The translations under genes and the position numbers were made by a program. Below, one piece after another: positions 1 through 8,739 of a stretch of DNA of 64,000 nucleotides (positions within the stretch are counted from its first letter, which is position 1; the number at the start of each line of letters is the position of its first letter). The notes under the pieces were generated by a model. That model saw nothing but the letters and a program-made list of their open reading frames with translations, was not told where the DNA came from and searched no databases. The DNA comes from Palsa-892 sp035295845 (GTDB taxonomy: Bacteria > Pseudomonadota > Alphaproteobacteria > Rhizobiales > Xanthobacteraceae): positions 175,058 to 239,057 of the forward strand of contig DATGIF010000032.1 in NCBI GenBank assembly GCA_035295845.1. The letters run 5' to 3'.

Positions 1-381
1 ATTTACGAGGCGGTGTCCTGGGGGCCGGTGCCGCAGGGAAAATATTACGACAGCGTCGTGCTCGGAAAAACGGCGCTGCCGCCGCACGCGCTGCTTGCCG
101 AACTCAACAAGATCGAGACGCGGCTTGGACGCAACCGCAAGCGGGAGATCCGCTACGGTCCGCGCACCATCGATCTCGATATTTTGCTTTATGGCCGGTT
201 GCTGCTCAGGACCGCCGACCTGGAAATTCCGCACCGACTGATGCTGAAACGCGCCTTTGTACTCGTGCCGCTCCTGGAGATTGCGCCCGATCTCGTGGTG
301 AAAGGGATCAGAATTAGTGACGCGCTGGCGCGGCTGAAGTCGGAAGCCAACGGCGTCATGGCGCTCTCCGACGGCGCCTAA
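1..381 (+). CDS. folK: 2-amino-4-hydroxy-6-hydroxymethyldihydropteridine pyrophosphokinase, C-terminal part
   Basis: The reading frame is open from the first base, so the start lies outside the window. The visible 126 residues match the second half of HPPK, the folate-pathway kinase that transfers pyrophosphate from ATP to hydroxymethyl-dihydropterin. The diagnostic stretch is RYGPRTIDLDILLYG, which carries the two Mg-binding aspartates (DLD) and the conserved R/GPR region, followed by the IPH motif (EIPHRLMLKRAFVLVPL). The sequence ends at a normal family C-terminus. A 68-nt gap separates it from mutA, and there is no visible functional link to that gene. The identification is firm; the N-terminal half is not visible. 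Confidence 0.93.
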   Translation: MYEAVSWGPVPQGKYYDSVVLGKTALPPHALLAELNKIETRLGRNRKREIRYGPRTIDLDILLYGRLLLRTADLEIPHRLMLKRAFVLVPLLEIAPDLVVKGIRISDALARLKSEANGVMALSDGA

Positions 382-449
382 ACGAAGGGCAGTTGGAGAT
401 TCCTCGGCCGGCGTGGCAAATTCAGGGAGCCAGGAGCCAACCCGCGCCC

Positions 450-2309
450 ATGACCGAGCTTCCGCTTGCCGCCGAGTTTCCGACCGCGAGCCGCGAGGAG
501 TGGCTGGCGCTCGTAGAAAAGTCGCTGCACGGCGCTTCGTTCGACAAGAAGCTCGCGGCCAGAACCTATGACGGAATCAGGATCGAGCCGCTGTACAAGG
601 GGGCGGAGCACGCGAAAGCCATAGAAGGGCGGACGCCTGGCACTGCCTGGGGCGTGATCCAGCGCCTCGATCATCCGGATCCCGCGCCCGCCAATGCCGA
701 GGCCTTGCACGATCTCGAGAACGGAGCGAGCGGGCTCGCCGTTCTCGTGGCGGGGGCGCCTTCAGCGAACGGCTATGGCCTCGCCGACGCCTCGCAACAA
801 ACGCTCGCGCGCGCGCTCGACAATGTGTGGATCGACGCGGTGGCCCTTCGTCTGGATGCGGGCTCGCGTGACCTGGAAACCGCGGAAGCGCTGATCGCAA
901 CCGCGGCCGAACGGAAAGTCGACTTGGCGAGGCTCGATGCTACGCTCGGCCTCGACCCTTTGGGCACGCTTGCGACGCGCGGTCTGCTCGATGCGACCCC
1001 GAAGGCGGCGATCGAACGACGCGCGAAATTTTCCGCCGATCTCGCCGGCCGCGGCTTTCGCGCGCGGACTTTTCTCGCCGACGCGCGTCCCATCCACGAT
1101 GCCGGCGGCTCGGAGACGCAGGAACTCGCCTATGCGCTCGCCTGCGCGCTCGCCTATTGGCGCGCGCTCGAGGCAGTGGGGCTTTCGCTCGATGCCGGGC
1201 GTAAGCAGATCGCTTTCCTGCTTTCGGCCGACACCGATCAATTTCTGACAACCGCCAAATTTCGCGCGCTCCGCAAGCTGTGGGCGCGGATCGAGGAAGC
1301 TTCCGGCTTAACGCCCGCACCCGTGCGGCTCGATGCCGAGACCGCATGGCGGATGATGACGCGGCGCGAGCCCGCCGTGAACTGGCTGCGGGCAACGATC
1401 GCCTCGTTTGCCGCGGGAACCGGCGGCGCCGACAACGTGACCGCACTTCCGCATGCGGCGGCGCTTGGCCTGCCCGACCGCTTCGAGCGGCGGATCGCGC
1501 GCAATATCCAGCTCATTCTGATGGACGAATCCAACATCCACCGCGTTTCCGATCCCGCGGCGGGCTCGGGTTCGATCGAGGATTTGACGTCGAAACTCGC
1601 CGCCGGCGCCTGGAAACTTTTTCAGGAGATCGAGGCGGCGGGCGGTGCCGCGGCCGCACTCACCTCCTGCCTCATTCAGCGCAAGGTGGCGGAGGTGCGG
1701 GCGGTGCGCGAGGCAAATGTCGCGACCCGCAAAGACCCTCTCACCGGCACCAGCGAATTCCCCAACATTCATGAGGCCGCGACCGCGGTGCTCGATGTCG
1801 CCAAGCCTGCGCAGCCGGAAATCGACGCCGTGTTGCGAAGTGAAGCGCTGCCGCGCCTGCGGCTCGCCGAGCCGTTCGAGGCATTGCGCGATGCCGCCGA
1901 CCGGGGCGCGGCCGGCAAGAAGAAACACCCGGCCGTGTTTCTCGCCAATCTTGGCCCGCCCTCGGCCTTTTCGGAACGCGCGAGCTTCGCCAAGAATTTC
2001 TTCGAGGCGGGCGGCATCGAAGCCCGCTCGAGCGAAGGGATCTCGAAATCCTCGGCGCTTGCCGACGCCTTCAAGGCATCGGGAGCGCCCATCGCCTGCC
2101 TTTGTTCGTCGAATGAAATCTATGCCCAGGACGCAGAAGGCGCCGCGGCGGCGCTGAAGAAAGCAGGTGCCAAGGCGGTTTTCCTCGCCGGACGCGCAGG
2201 CGAACACGAAGGCGCCTGGCGCGCGGCCGGCATCGACGATTTCGTATTTGCCGGCTGCAACGTGCTTACCGCACTGCAGCAGGTTCATGCTACACTCGGG
2301 CTTAAGTAA
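450..2309 (+). CDS. mutA: Methylmalonyl-CoA mutase small (beta) subunit
   Basis: This is the non-catalytic partner of the adenosylcobalamin-dependent mutase that interconverts methylmalonyl-CoA and succinyl-CoA in propionate metabolism. It has the TIM-barrel mutase fold over roughly the first 450 residues, including RIARNIQLILMDESN, which parallels the large subunit's RIARNTQLFLQQESG. Its C-terminal flavodoxin-like domain has no DxHxxG cobalamin motif, as expected for the beta subunit. I chose ATG 450 (619 aa) because the family begins at MTELPLAAEFP. A TTG at 393 would add 19 residues that do not look like the family. It ends 20 nt before mutB, so the two are almost certainly co-transcribed. 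Confidence 0.9.
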   Translation: MTELPLAAEFPTASREEWLALVEKSLHGASFDKKLAARTYDGIRIEPLYKGAEHAKAIEGRTPGTAWGVIQRLDHPDPAPANAEALHDLENGASGLAVLVAGAPSANGYGLADASQQTLARALDNVWIDAVALRLDAGSRDLETAEALIATAAERKVDLARLDATLGLDPLGTLATRGLLDATPKAAIERRAKFSADLAGRGFRARTFLADARPIHDAGGSETQELAYALACALAYWRALEAVGLSLDAGRKQIAFLLSADTDQFLTTAKFRALRKLWARIEEASGLTPAPVRLDAETAWRMMTRREPAVNWLRATIASFAAGTGGADNVTALPHAAALGLPDRFERRIARNIQLILMDESNIHRVSDPAAGSGSIEDLTSKLAAGAWKLFQEIEAAGGAAAALTSCLIQRKVAEVRAVREANVATRKDPLTGTSEFPNIHEAATAVLDVAKPAQPEIDAVLRSEALPRLRLAEPFEALRDAADRGAAGKKKHPAVFLANLGPPSAFSERASFAKNFFEAGGIEARSSEGISKSSALADAFKASGAPIACLCSSNEIYAQDAEGAAAALKKAGAKAVFLAGRAGEHEGAWRAAGIDDFVFAGCNVLTALQQVHATLGLK

Positions 2310-2329
2310 TCGGAGAAAAGATCGAAGCG

Positions 2330-4489
2330 ATGAGCCAGTTGCCCGATTTCTCCAAGCTCGATTGGCGAGAGCCGAGGGCCTCTCCCGCTTCGGCGACGAC
2401 TGAGCCCTGGCTCACGCCCGAGGGCATTCCGGTGAAGCCCGCCTATGGCGAGGCCGATCTTGCCGGTATCGATTTTCTGAACACGTGGCCGGGCGTGCCG
2501 CCGTATCTCCGCGGCCCTTATCCAACCATGTACGTCACCCAGCCGTGGACGATCCGGCAATATGCCGGCTTTTCCACCGCCGAGGATTCCAACGCCTTCT
2601 ATCGCCGCAACCTCGCGGCCGGGCAAAAGGGCCTCTCGGTCGCCTTCGATCTCGCCACCCATCGCGGTTACGATTCGGATCATCCGCGCGTCTCCGGCGA
2701 CGTCGGCATGGCGGGGGTGGCGATCGATTCGATCTACGACATGCGGACGCTGTTCGCCGGCATTCCGCTCGAGGAAATGTCGGTATCGATGACCATGAAT
2801 GGCGCCGTGCTGCCGGTGCTCGCCCTCTTCATCGTCGCGGGCGAAGAGCAGGGCGTGCCGCCGGAAAAACTCTCCGGCACGATCCAGAACGACATTCTGA
2901 AGGAGTTCATGGTCCGCAACACCTACATTTATCCGCCCGTGCCCTCGATGCGGATCGTGTCGGACATCTTCGGCTATACGTCGGCGCATATGCCGAAGTT
3001 CAATTCGATTTCGATCTCCGGCTATCACATGCAGGAGGCGGGGGCGACGCAGGACTTGGAGCTTGCCTACACGCTCGCCGACGGCGTCGAATATGTGCGC
3101 GCCGGCGTTGCCGCCGGACTCGACATCGACCGCTTCGCGCCGCGGCTTTCCTTCTTCTGGGCGATCGGCATGAACTTCTTCATGGAAGTCGCCAAGATGC
3201 GGGCGGCACGGCTCCTGTGGGCGAAGCTGATGAAGCCGTTCAATCCGAAGGACACGCGTTCGCTGTCGCTCCGCACCCATTGCCAGACCTCCGGCTGGTC
3301 GCTCACCGCGCAGGATGTGTTCAACAACGTGATCCGCACCGCGATCGAGGCGATGGCGGCGACGCAAGGCCATACGCAATCGCTGCACACCAACGCGCTC
3401 GACGAGGCGCTGGCGCTGCCGACCGACTTTTCGGCGCGGATCGCGCGCAACACCCAGCTCTTCCTGCAGCAGGAATCCGGCACCTGCCGGATCGTCGATC
3501 CGTGGGGCGGCTCGTTTTTCGTCGAGCGGCTTACCTATGAGCTCGCGAAAAAGGCTTGGGCGCATATCGAGGAAGTCGAGTCGCTCGGCGGCATGGCGAA
3601 GGCGATCGAGGCGGGCATTCCGAAGCTTCGCATCGAGGAAGCCGCCGCGAAGACGCAGGCGCGCATCGATTCCGGCCATCAGATCGTGGTCGGCGTCAAT
3701 CGCTACCGGCCGCAGAGCGAGAGTGAGATCGAAATCCTGAAGGTGGATAATTCAGCGGTGCGCGCGCGCCAGATTGAGAAATTAACGGCGCTGCGTACCG
3801 AGCGCGATCCGAAGAAGCTCGCGGCCGCGCTCGCCGCACTTTCGCGTGCGGCCGAAACGGGCGAAGGCAATCTTCTCGCGCTTGCGGTCGATGCCGCGCG
3901 CGTCAAGGCAAGCGTCGGCGAAATCTCCGGTGCGCTGGAAAAGGTCTGGGGCCGCCACCGGGCCGAGACCCGTGCTATATCGGGCGTCTATAAACGTGAG
4001 GTCGGAGCCATGGCCGACGCCGTGCAGCGGGTATTGCGTCTCGTGGAAGCCTTCGAGGCCGAGGAAGGCCGCCGGCCCCGCATTCTCGTCGCCAAGGTCG
4101 GGCAGGACGGCCACGACCGCGGCCAGAAAGTGATCGCGTCCGCCTTCGCCGATCTCGGCTTCGACGTCGATATTGGCCCCCTCTTCGCTACCCCCGCCGA
4201 GGCCGCGCGCCAGGCGGTCGAGAACGACGTTCACATTATTGGCGTCTCCTCGCTCGCCGCCGCACACCTCACGCTCGTGCCGGAGATCAAGCACGCGCTC
4301 ACCGAGCAGGGTCGCGGCGACATCATGGTGGTGGTCGGCGGCGTGGTGCCGCCGCAGGATTACGCAGCGCTGAAACAGGCCGGCGCCGAGGCGATCTTTC
4401 CGCCAGGCACGGTGATTGCGGAAGCGGCGGAGGATTTGTTGCGCAAACTCGCGGGCCGCCTCGGCCACGACCGGGCGGCGGCGGAATAA
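2330..4489 (+). CDS. mutB: Methylmalonyl-CoA mutase large (alpha) subunit
   Basis: This is the catalytic, cobalamin-binding subunit (719 aa, normal family length). The N-terminal half is the substrate barrel with the very conserved TMYVTQPWTIRQYAGFST and GLSVAFDLATHRGYDSD blocks. The C-terminal B12 domain begins near residue 585 and carries DxHxxG as D593-x-H595-x-x-G598 in KVGQDGHDRGQKV; His595 is the expected lower axial cobalt ligand. The gene sits between mutA and the mutase chaperone gene meaB, so the window holds the mutase core of a propionyl-CoA to succinyl-CoA route. Epimerase and propionyl-CoA carboxylase are not in view. Confidence 0.97.
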   Translation: MSQLPDFSKLDWREPRASPASATTEPWLTPEGIPVKPAYGEADLAGIDFLNTWPGVPPYLRGPYPTMYVTQPWTIRQYAGFSTAEDSNAFYRRNLAAGQKGLSVAFDLATHRGYDSDHPRVSGDVGMAGVAIDSIYDMRTLFAGIPLEEMSVSMTMNGAVLPVLALFIVAGEEQGVPPEKLSGTIQNDILKEFMVRNTYIYPPVPSMRIVSDIFGYTSAHMPKFNSISISGYHMQEAGATQDLELAYTLADGVEYVRAGVAAGLDIDRFAPRLSFFWAIGMNFFMEVAKMRAARLLWAKLMKPFNPKDTRSLSLRTHCQTSGWSLTAQDVFNNVIRTAIEAMAATQGHTQSLHTNALDEALALPTDFSARIARNTQLFLQQESGTCRIVDPWGGSFFVERLTYELAKKAWAHIEEVESLGGMAKAIEAGIPKLRIEEAAAKTQARIDSGHQIVVGVNRYRPQSESEIEILKVDNSAVRARQIEKLTALRTERDPKKLAAALAALSRAAETGEGNLLALAVDAARVKASVGEISGALEKVWGRHRAETRAISGVYKREVGAMADAVQRVLRLVEAFEAEEGRRPRILVAKVGQDGHDRGQKVIASAFADLGFDVDIGPLFATPAEAARQAVENDVHIIGVSSLAAAHLTLVPEIKHALTEQGRGDIMVVVGGVVPPQDYAALKQAGAEAIFPPGTVIAEAAEDLLRKLAGRLGHDRAAAE

Positions 4490-4496
4490 TCCTTCA

Positions 4497-5279
4497 GTGC
4501 GTCGGATTTCGACGAGCCTCCTACTCGCCTGCGCCGCCGCGCTTTGTCTTGGGTCGACGCTCGCGCGCGCCGAAGACGAAAAGCCTGCCGTCTCCATCAA
4601 AACCAAATATGTCGAGATCGAAGTCACTATCGAAAAGGCGTTGCGCGCCTATCCCGAGTTCTATTCGAAGCTGCTCGCGGACGGAAAGAAGTACGCCGCC
4701 GACAACCAGAAAGAAGCGCTCGACGCATGGATGGCGGACCCTGCTTCCTTTCGTGGCATGGCGTGGACTTTCGATCGCGGCTATCGGCTGCGCGCAGCGG
4801 CCGGTCCCTACGTCAGCGTCCTCATCGACGACGGGGAATTTACCGGCGGCGCCCATCCCGTTAGCCACCTCAGCACGCGGCTATGGAATAGGGAGGCGAA
4901 CCGTGACGCGGATATGGAAACGCTCTTCCGCGAAATCGGGGAGAATGGGCCCACCGCGACCGCACTCGCCAAGCTCGTGCGCGATGCGATCATCGAGGAG
5001 AAAAAGAAGCGCGACGTGCCGATCGATGAAGAAACCGACCGGTGGCTTGAGCCGATCAAGGCTGATTTCTCCTCCCTCGGGGCGCCGAGCCTTGCGCCCT
5101 CCACGGCCGCCGGACATTCATCGGGGCTCACATTTCATTTCTCGCCCTATGCCATCGGCCCCTACGCGGAAGGGTCGTATACGATCTTCGTGCCTTTTGC
5201 CCCGTTCGCATCATATCTCACCGATGACGCGAAGAAGATTTTCGCCGGCGACCGCCCCAAATCCTACGAGGACGAATAG
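4497..5279 (+). CDS. Secreted DUF3298/DUF4163-family protein
   Basis: GTG 4497 lies 7 nt after the mutB stop and gives 260 aa. Residues 1 to about 23 form a typical Sec signal peptide (RRIST, then a hydrophobic core, then LARA before EDE), so the mature protein should be periplasmic. The body resembles the DUF3298/PdaC-like domain: a YPEFYSKL region, VSVLIDDGEFTGGAHPV near residue 115, and a terminal FHFSPYAIGPYAEGSYTIFVPF block. Upstream in-frame codons back to 4416 overlap mutB and would destroy the signal peptide. Function is unknown; some relatives are peptidoglycan or sugar deacetylase accessory domains. Its place inside a cytoplasmic cobalamin-enzyme operon is unexplained. Confidence 0.72.
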   Translation: MRRISTSLLLACAAALCLGSTLARAEDEKPAVSIKTKYVEIEVTIEKALRAYPEFYSKLLADGKKYAADNQKEALDAWMADPASFRGMAWTFDRGYRLRAAAGPYVSVLIDDGEFTGGAHPVSHLSTRLWNREANRDADMETLFREIGENGPTATALAKLVRDAIIEEKKKRDVPIDEETDRWLEPIKADFSSLGAPSLAPSTAAGHSSGLTFHFSPYAIGPYAEGSYTIFVPFAPFASYLTDDAKKIFAGDRPKSYEDE

Positions 5280-5350
5280 GGCTTGCGCGACCCCGTCCCC
5301 CGCGCGAAGAGGAGTGCAGAGGGCATCCGCAGCGCGATGATTCCCATCCA

Positions 5351-6328
5351 ATGAACAAGCCCGATGCCACCATTGCCAAGAAAATCCGCGCCGGAGACCG
5401 CGCCGCGCTCGCGCGTGCCATCACGCTCGTGGAATCGAAAAAGCCCGATCATCGCGCCGGGGCGCAGGAACTCCTGCGCCTATTGCTGCCCCATACCGGC
5501 AACGCGATCCGCGTCGGGATCACCGGCGCGCCCGGCGTCGGCAAATCGACCACCATCGACGCGCTCGGAACCTATTTGATCGAGCATGGCAAGCGCATCG
5601 CGGTGCTCGCGGTGGACCCTTCCTCGGTTCGCACCGGCGGCTCGATCCTCGGCGACAAGACGCGCATGCAGAAACTCGCGGCCGAAGAGCGCGCGTTCGT
5701 GCGCCCTTCACCCGCCGCCGGCACGCTTGGCGGTGTCGCCGCGCGCACGCGCGAGACGATGCTGTTGTGCGAAGCGGCCGGCTACGACGTCGTGCTCGTC
5801 GAGACCGTCGGCATCGGCCAGTCGGAGATCACGGTCGCCGGCATGACCGACACCTTTCTCGCGCTGATGCTGCCTGGTGCCGGCGACGAGCTGCAAGGCA
5901 TCAAGAAGGGCCTCCTGGAACTCGTCGATGTCGTCGCCGTGAACAAGGCCGACGGCGACAACCGCACGCGCGCTAACGCTGCTGCTTCATCGCTCAAGGC
6001 CGCACTCCACATTCTCGCGAGCAGCGCCGGAACCGAAGCGCCGCCTGTGCTCACCTATTCTGCGCTTACCGGCGAAGGCATTGCCGAGCTCTGGCGCGCG
6101 ATCGAGGCGCATCGCGAACGGCTCGCGAAAAAAGGCGGGCTTGATGCCAAGCGCCGCGAGCAACAGGTGCGCTGGATGTGGTCCCTGATCGAGGCACGGA
6201 TTCAGGAGCGGCTGCGCGGCGATCCCAAGCTCAAGGCGAAGTTGCCGGCGTTGGAAAGCGCCGTGAAGGAAGGAAAGCTTCCGCCGGCGCTCGCCGCCGA
6301 TGAGATTTCCAAACTGCTCGGGCTCTGA
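5351..6328 (+). CDS. meaB: Methylmalonyl-CoA mutase-associated GTPase MeaB
   Basis: This is the G3E-family GTPase (325 aa) that gates cofactor loading and protects methylmalonyl-CoA mutase. The P-loop GAPGVGKST is at residues 59-67. It is followed by the family-specific VLAVDPSSVRTGGSILGDKTRM, by ETVGIGQSE (switch II) and by NKAD (G4). It lies downstream of mutA-mutB in the same direction, which is the common arrangement, here separated from mutB by the DUF3298-like gene. The last base of its TGA stop is the first base of the next gene's ATG, so translational coupling is likely. Older annotations call this family ArgK. Confidence 0.95.
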   Translation: MNKPDATIAKKIRAGDRAALARAITLVESKKPDHRAGAQELLRLLLPHTGNAIRVGITGAPGVGKSTTIDALGTYLIEHGKRIAVLAVDPSSVRTGGSILGDKTRMQKLAAEERAFVRPSPAAGTLGGVAARTRETMLLCEAAGYDVVLVETVGIGQSEITVAGMTDTFLALMLPGAGDELQGIKKGLLELVDVVAVNKADGDNRTRANAAASSLKAALHILASSAGTEAPPVLTYSALTGEGIAELWRAIEAHRERLAKKGGLDAKRREQQVRWMWSLIEARIQERLRGDPKLKAKLPALESAVKEGKLPPALAADEISKLLGL

Positions 6329-7041
6329 TGGCGGCGCCGAGGATACTCGTCGCGGGCTTCGGGCCGTTTCCGGGTGTCGTGAAAAATCCGAGCGGGAAAC
6401 TCGCGCTCACCGTCACAAATTCAAAGAAGGCCGCGGCGGCGGGCGTGAAGATAGTCGGAACCGTCATTCCGACCGTCTATAAAGACGTCGCGTCAATCCT
6501 TCCGCGTTTGCTGAGGACGGAAAAGCCCGACGCGGTTCTGATGTTCGGCCTTGCCGGAAGCACGCCGTTCATGCGCATCGAGACGCGGGCGGCAAACTTC
6601 GCCAATCACGCCGACCCTGACGCCGCGGGGAAAAAGCCCAATCGCTCCGTGCTTGTCGCCGGCGCGCCCAAGATTCTCAAAGTGCGCGCGCCGGTCAGGC
6701 GGCTGCTTGCGGCGGCGCGCGGTACGGGCGTGAAGGCGGAATTGTCCAGCGATGCCGGCGGATATATCTGCAACGCGGCCTTTTTTTATGCCCTCGATAT
6801 GGCGCGGAGAACGGGTGCGCCGGAATTGGTCGCGTTCGTGCACATTCCATGGCCGCGCGGGCAAAGTCCGCGCGGCATGGGACCGAGGGCCGAACTGCCG
6901 TCGATTACGGTTTTAAACCACGCCGGAGAGAAAATTCTGCTGACCCTGATCGCGGCCTTGCGAGGGAAACTATCTGCGGCCAAGCGCCAGCCGAAACGCA
7001 AAGGCCAGCACCATGAGGATAAGGCCGGACGTCAAAAATAA
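6328..7041 (+). CDS. pcp: Pyroglutamyl-peptidase I family protein (peptidase C15)
   Basis: Cytoplasmic cysteine peptidases of this family remove N-terminal pyroglutamate. The 237-aa product opens with LVAGFGPFPGVVKNPSG, the C15 N-terminal signature. It keeps a plausible triad: Glu85 in MRIETRAANFA, Cys148 in DAGGYICNAAFFYAL and His172 in FVHIPWPR. The start overlaps the meaB stop by one base. The last 24 codons run antisense through the end of the convergent MFS gene, a 72-nt overlap; this basic tail (KRQPKRKGQHHEDK) is probably not part of the fold. The family call is good; the natural substrate is not known. Confidence 0.82.
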   Translation: MAAPRILVAGFGPFPGVVKNPSGKLALTVTNSKKAAAAGVKIVGTVIPTVYKDVASILPRLLRTEKPDAVLMFGLAGSTPFMRIETRAANFANHADPDAAGKKPNRSVLVAGAPKILKVRAPVRRLLAAARGTGVKAELSSDAGGYICNAAFFYALDMARRTGAPELVAFVHIPWPRGQSPRGMGPRAELPSITVLNHAGEKILLTLIAALRGKLSAAKRQPKRKGQHHEDKAGRQK

Positions 7042-8148
7042 GGGGGCGCCGCCGGCATAGTCAAAGACCGGCGCTCCGAGGCTTACTCCCACCGCCTGGC
7101 CGAGAAAAAAACAAATGGCGAAGAGCGCAATCGACAGCGAGCGCGATTCCGGCGCCATCTGCGTCGCGTTTGTCTGCAGCGTATTGTGCAGCATATAGAA
7201 GCCGAGCCCGGCTGAAATCGTGAACGGCGCCGCAACGAGCGCCCGCGGCACGAAACCGATCGCGACAAACGCCGCAAAGAGGACGCAGCCGCCCGCCAGT
7301 GCGAGCCCTCTCTCGCCGAGACGCCGCACCAGCACGGGAGCGGCCGCCGCATAAATGAGCCCGCCGATGCCGAAGGCGCCCACAATCACGCCGATCAGGT
7401 CAAAGCTTAAGCCGAAGCGCGCCCGCAAATCCGCGCCGACGAACGAATAACCGCCGAAGAGCGCGGCTCCCTCGATGAAGGCGCTTCCCAATACGGTCAG
7501 AACCCAGCGATGCCGGATCAACATGCCGAGCTGGATGAGCGTTTGACGGATGGGCACCGGCACCGGAACCGCGCGTTCTCGACGCAACCACAGCTCGCGC
7601 GATAACGCCGCTCCCGAAACAAGAAAAAAGCCGGCGAGGAACAGAAACATCGTCCTCCAGCCGAGATATTCGGCGACAATGCCGGACATCGCCTGCCCGA
7701 GGATGAGGCCGAGGATCTGCCCGGTGAGAAAACGCGCGATCACGGGCTGGCGCGCGGCATAATCCACCTCGTCGCCGATCCAGGCGATGGAGAGCGGAAT
7801 GATCGCAGCGGCGGTGCCGCCGGCGAGCAGCCTGGCAAAAATCAGGAGATCAAGCGAGCCCGCAAAAGCGCAGAAAGCTGCCGTCGCAGCGGAAGCCAGC
7901 GTCGTAACGGCGATGGTTTCGAGCTTGCCGAAGCGATCGGCCAGCAAGCCGTAAACGAGCTGCATGCAGGCATAGGTCACGCCAAACACGGTGACGACGC
8001 GCGCCGCGGCTCCCACCGACGTCGTGAAGCTCGCGGCGATTTGCGGAAGAATCGGATCGCAGGCCCGCACCGACGCCGCACTTGCAAAGCTCGCCGCCGC
8101 GAGAAACGCGATCGTGCGGCTCGGAACCGACCGAGGCTGTTCATCCAT
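6970..8148 (-). CDS. MFS transporter (drug/metabolite efflux type)
   Basis: A 392-aa, 12-helix major facilitator. Visible marks are an N-terminal pair of hydrophobic segments beginning TIAFLAAASFASAASVRACDPILPQIA, the loop 2-3 motif LLADRFGKLE, and the central loop WLRRERAVPVP separating the two six-helix halves. The family exports drugs or metabolites using the proton gradient; nothing in the sequence gives the substrate. It starts 19 nt downstream of the pcaG stop on the same strand, so it may be co-transcribed with pcaHG and handle an aromatic acid, but that is only context. Its 3' end overlaps pcp on the other strand. Confidence 0.8.
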   Translation of the reverse strand: MDEQPRSVPSRTIAFLAAASFASAASVRACDPILPQIAASFTTSVGAAARVVTVFGVTYACMQLVYGLLADRFGKLETIAVTTLASAATAAFCAFAGSLDLLIFARLLAGGTAAAIIPLSIAWIGDEVDYAARQPVIARFLTGQILGLILGQAMSGIVAEYLGWRTMFLFLAGFFLVSGAALSRELWLRRERAVPVPVPIRQTLIQLGMLIRHRWVLTVLGSAFIEGAALFGGYSFVGADLRARFGLSFDLIGVIVGAFGIGGLIYAAAAPVLVRRLGERGLALAGGCVLFAAFVAIGFVPRALVAAPFTISAGLGFYMLHNTLQTNATQMAPESRSLSIALFAICFFLGQAVGVSLGAPVFDYAGGAPLFLTSGLILMVLAFAFRLALGRR

Positions 8149-8167
8149 GAGCGGATTTTCGCGCAGA

Positions 8168-8737
8168 TCAGACGTCGAAGAAGACGGTTTCGCCCGGCCC
8201 CTGCAGCCTGATGTCGAAGACGTACCTGCCGTTCTTGCCGGTTCCGCGCCTGGCGATCAAGGTATTACGGCGCCCCGGCTCGTTAATAAGACCGAGGATG
8301 GGATCATCGGCATTCAGCGGTTCGCCATCGAAATAAATCCGCGTCATGAGTTGCTTCAACATGCCGCGCGCAAAAACCGCAACGTTGATATGCGGCGCCT
8401 GCAGGGTGTTGCCGGGACCGGGCACGGGGCCTGGCCGGATGGTACGGAAGTGGAACCGGCCGCTTTCGTCGGTCGGGCAGCGGCCAAAGCCGTGGAAATT
8501 GGGATCGAGCGGTTTTTCCTGCCGATCGTCCGGATGATCGTAGCGGCCGGCCGCATTCGCTTGCCAAATCTCGATCAGCGCATCGTCCAAGGGCTCGCCG
8601 TCGCCGTCGATCACCCGGCCCTCGATCTCGATCCGCTCGCCGATCGTCGCGTCGGTCACGAGCACCTCGTGACCTTCATGCGGCAGCGCGAAGCTGAAAA
8701 AAGGCCCGACCGTCTGCGAAGGCGTTTGACCCGACAC
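8168..8737 (-). CDS. pcaG: Protocatechuate 3,4-dioxygenase alpha subunit
   Basis: This is the structural alpha subunit of the intradiol ring-cleaving enzyme that converts protocatechuate to 3-carboxy-cis,cis-muconate. I chose GTG 8737, two bases after the pcaH stop, giving 189 aa beginning VSGQTPSQTVGPFFSFALP, the usual alpha-subunit N-terminus. A longer ATG frame from 8806 runs inside pcaH. It shares the intradiol dioxygenase fold (IEGRVIDGDGEPLDDALIEIWQANAAGRYDHP and APHINVAVFARG). It lacks the full iron ligand set seen in the beta subunit, as expected. It is co-transcribed with pcaH. Confidence 0.93.
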   Translation of the reverse strand: MSGQTPSQTVGPFFSFALPHEGHEVLVTDATIGERIEIEGRVIDGDGEPLDDALIEIWQANAAGRYDHPDDRQEKPLDPNFHGFGRCPTDESGRFHFRTIRPGPVPGPGNTLQAPHINVAVFARGMLKQLMTRIYFDGEPLNADDPILGLINEPGRRNTLIARRGTGKNGRYVFDIRLQGPGETVFFDV

Positions 8738-8739
8738 GC

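Noticed and set aside
2285..3679. Minus-strand frame of about 460 codons opposite mutB
   Set aside because: Shadow of mutB codon usage; no family pattern, no ribosome site.
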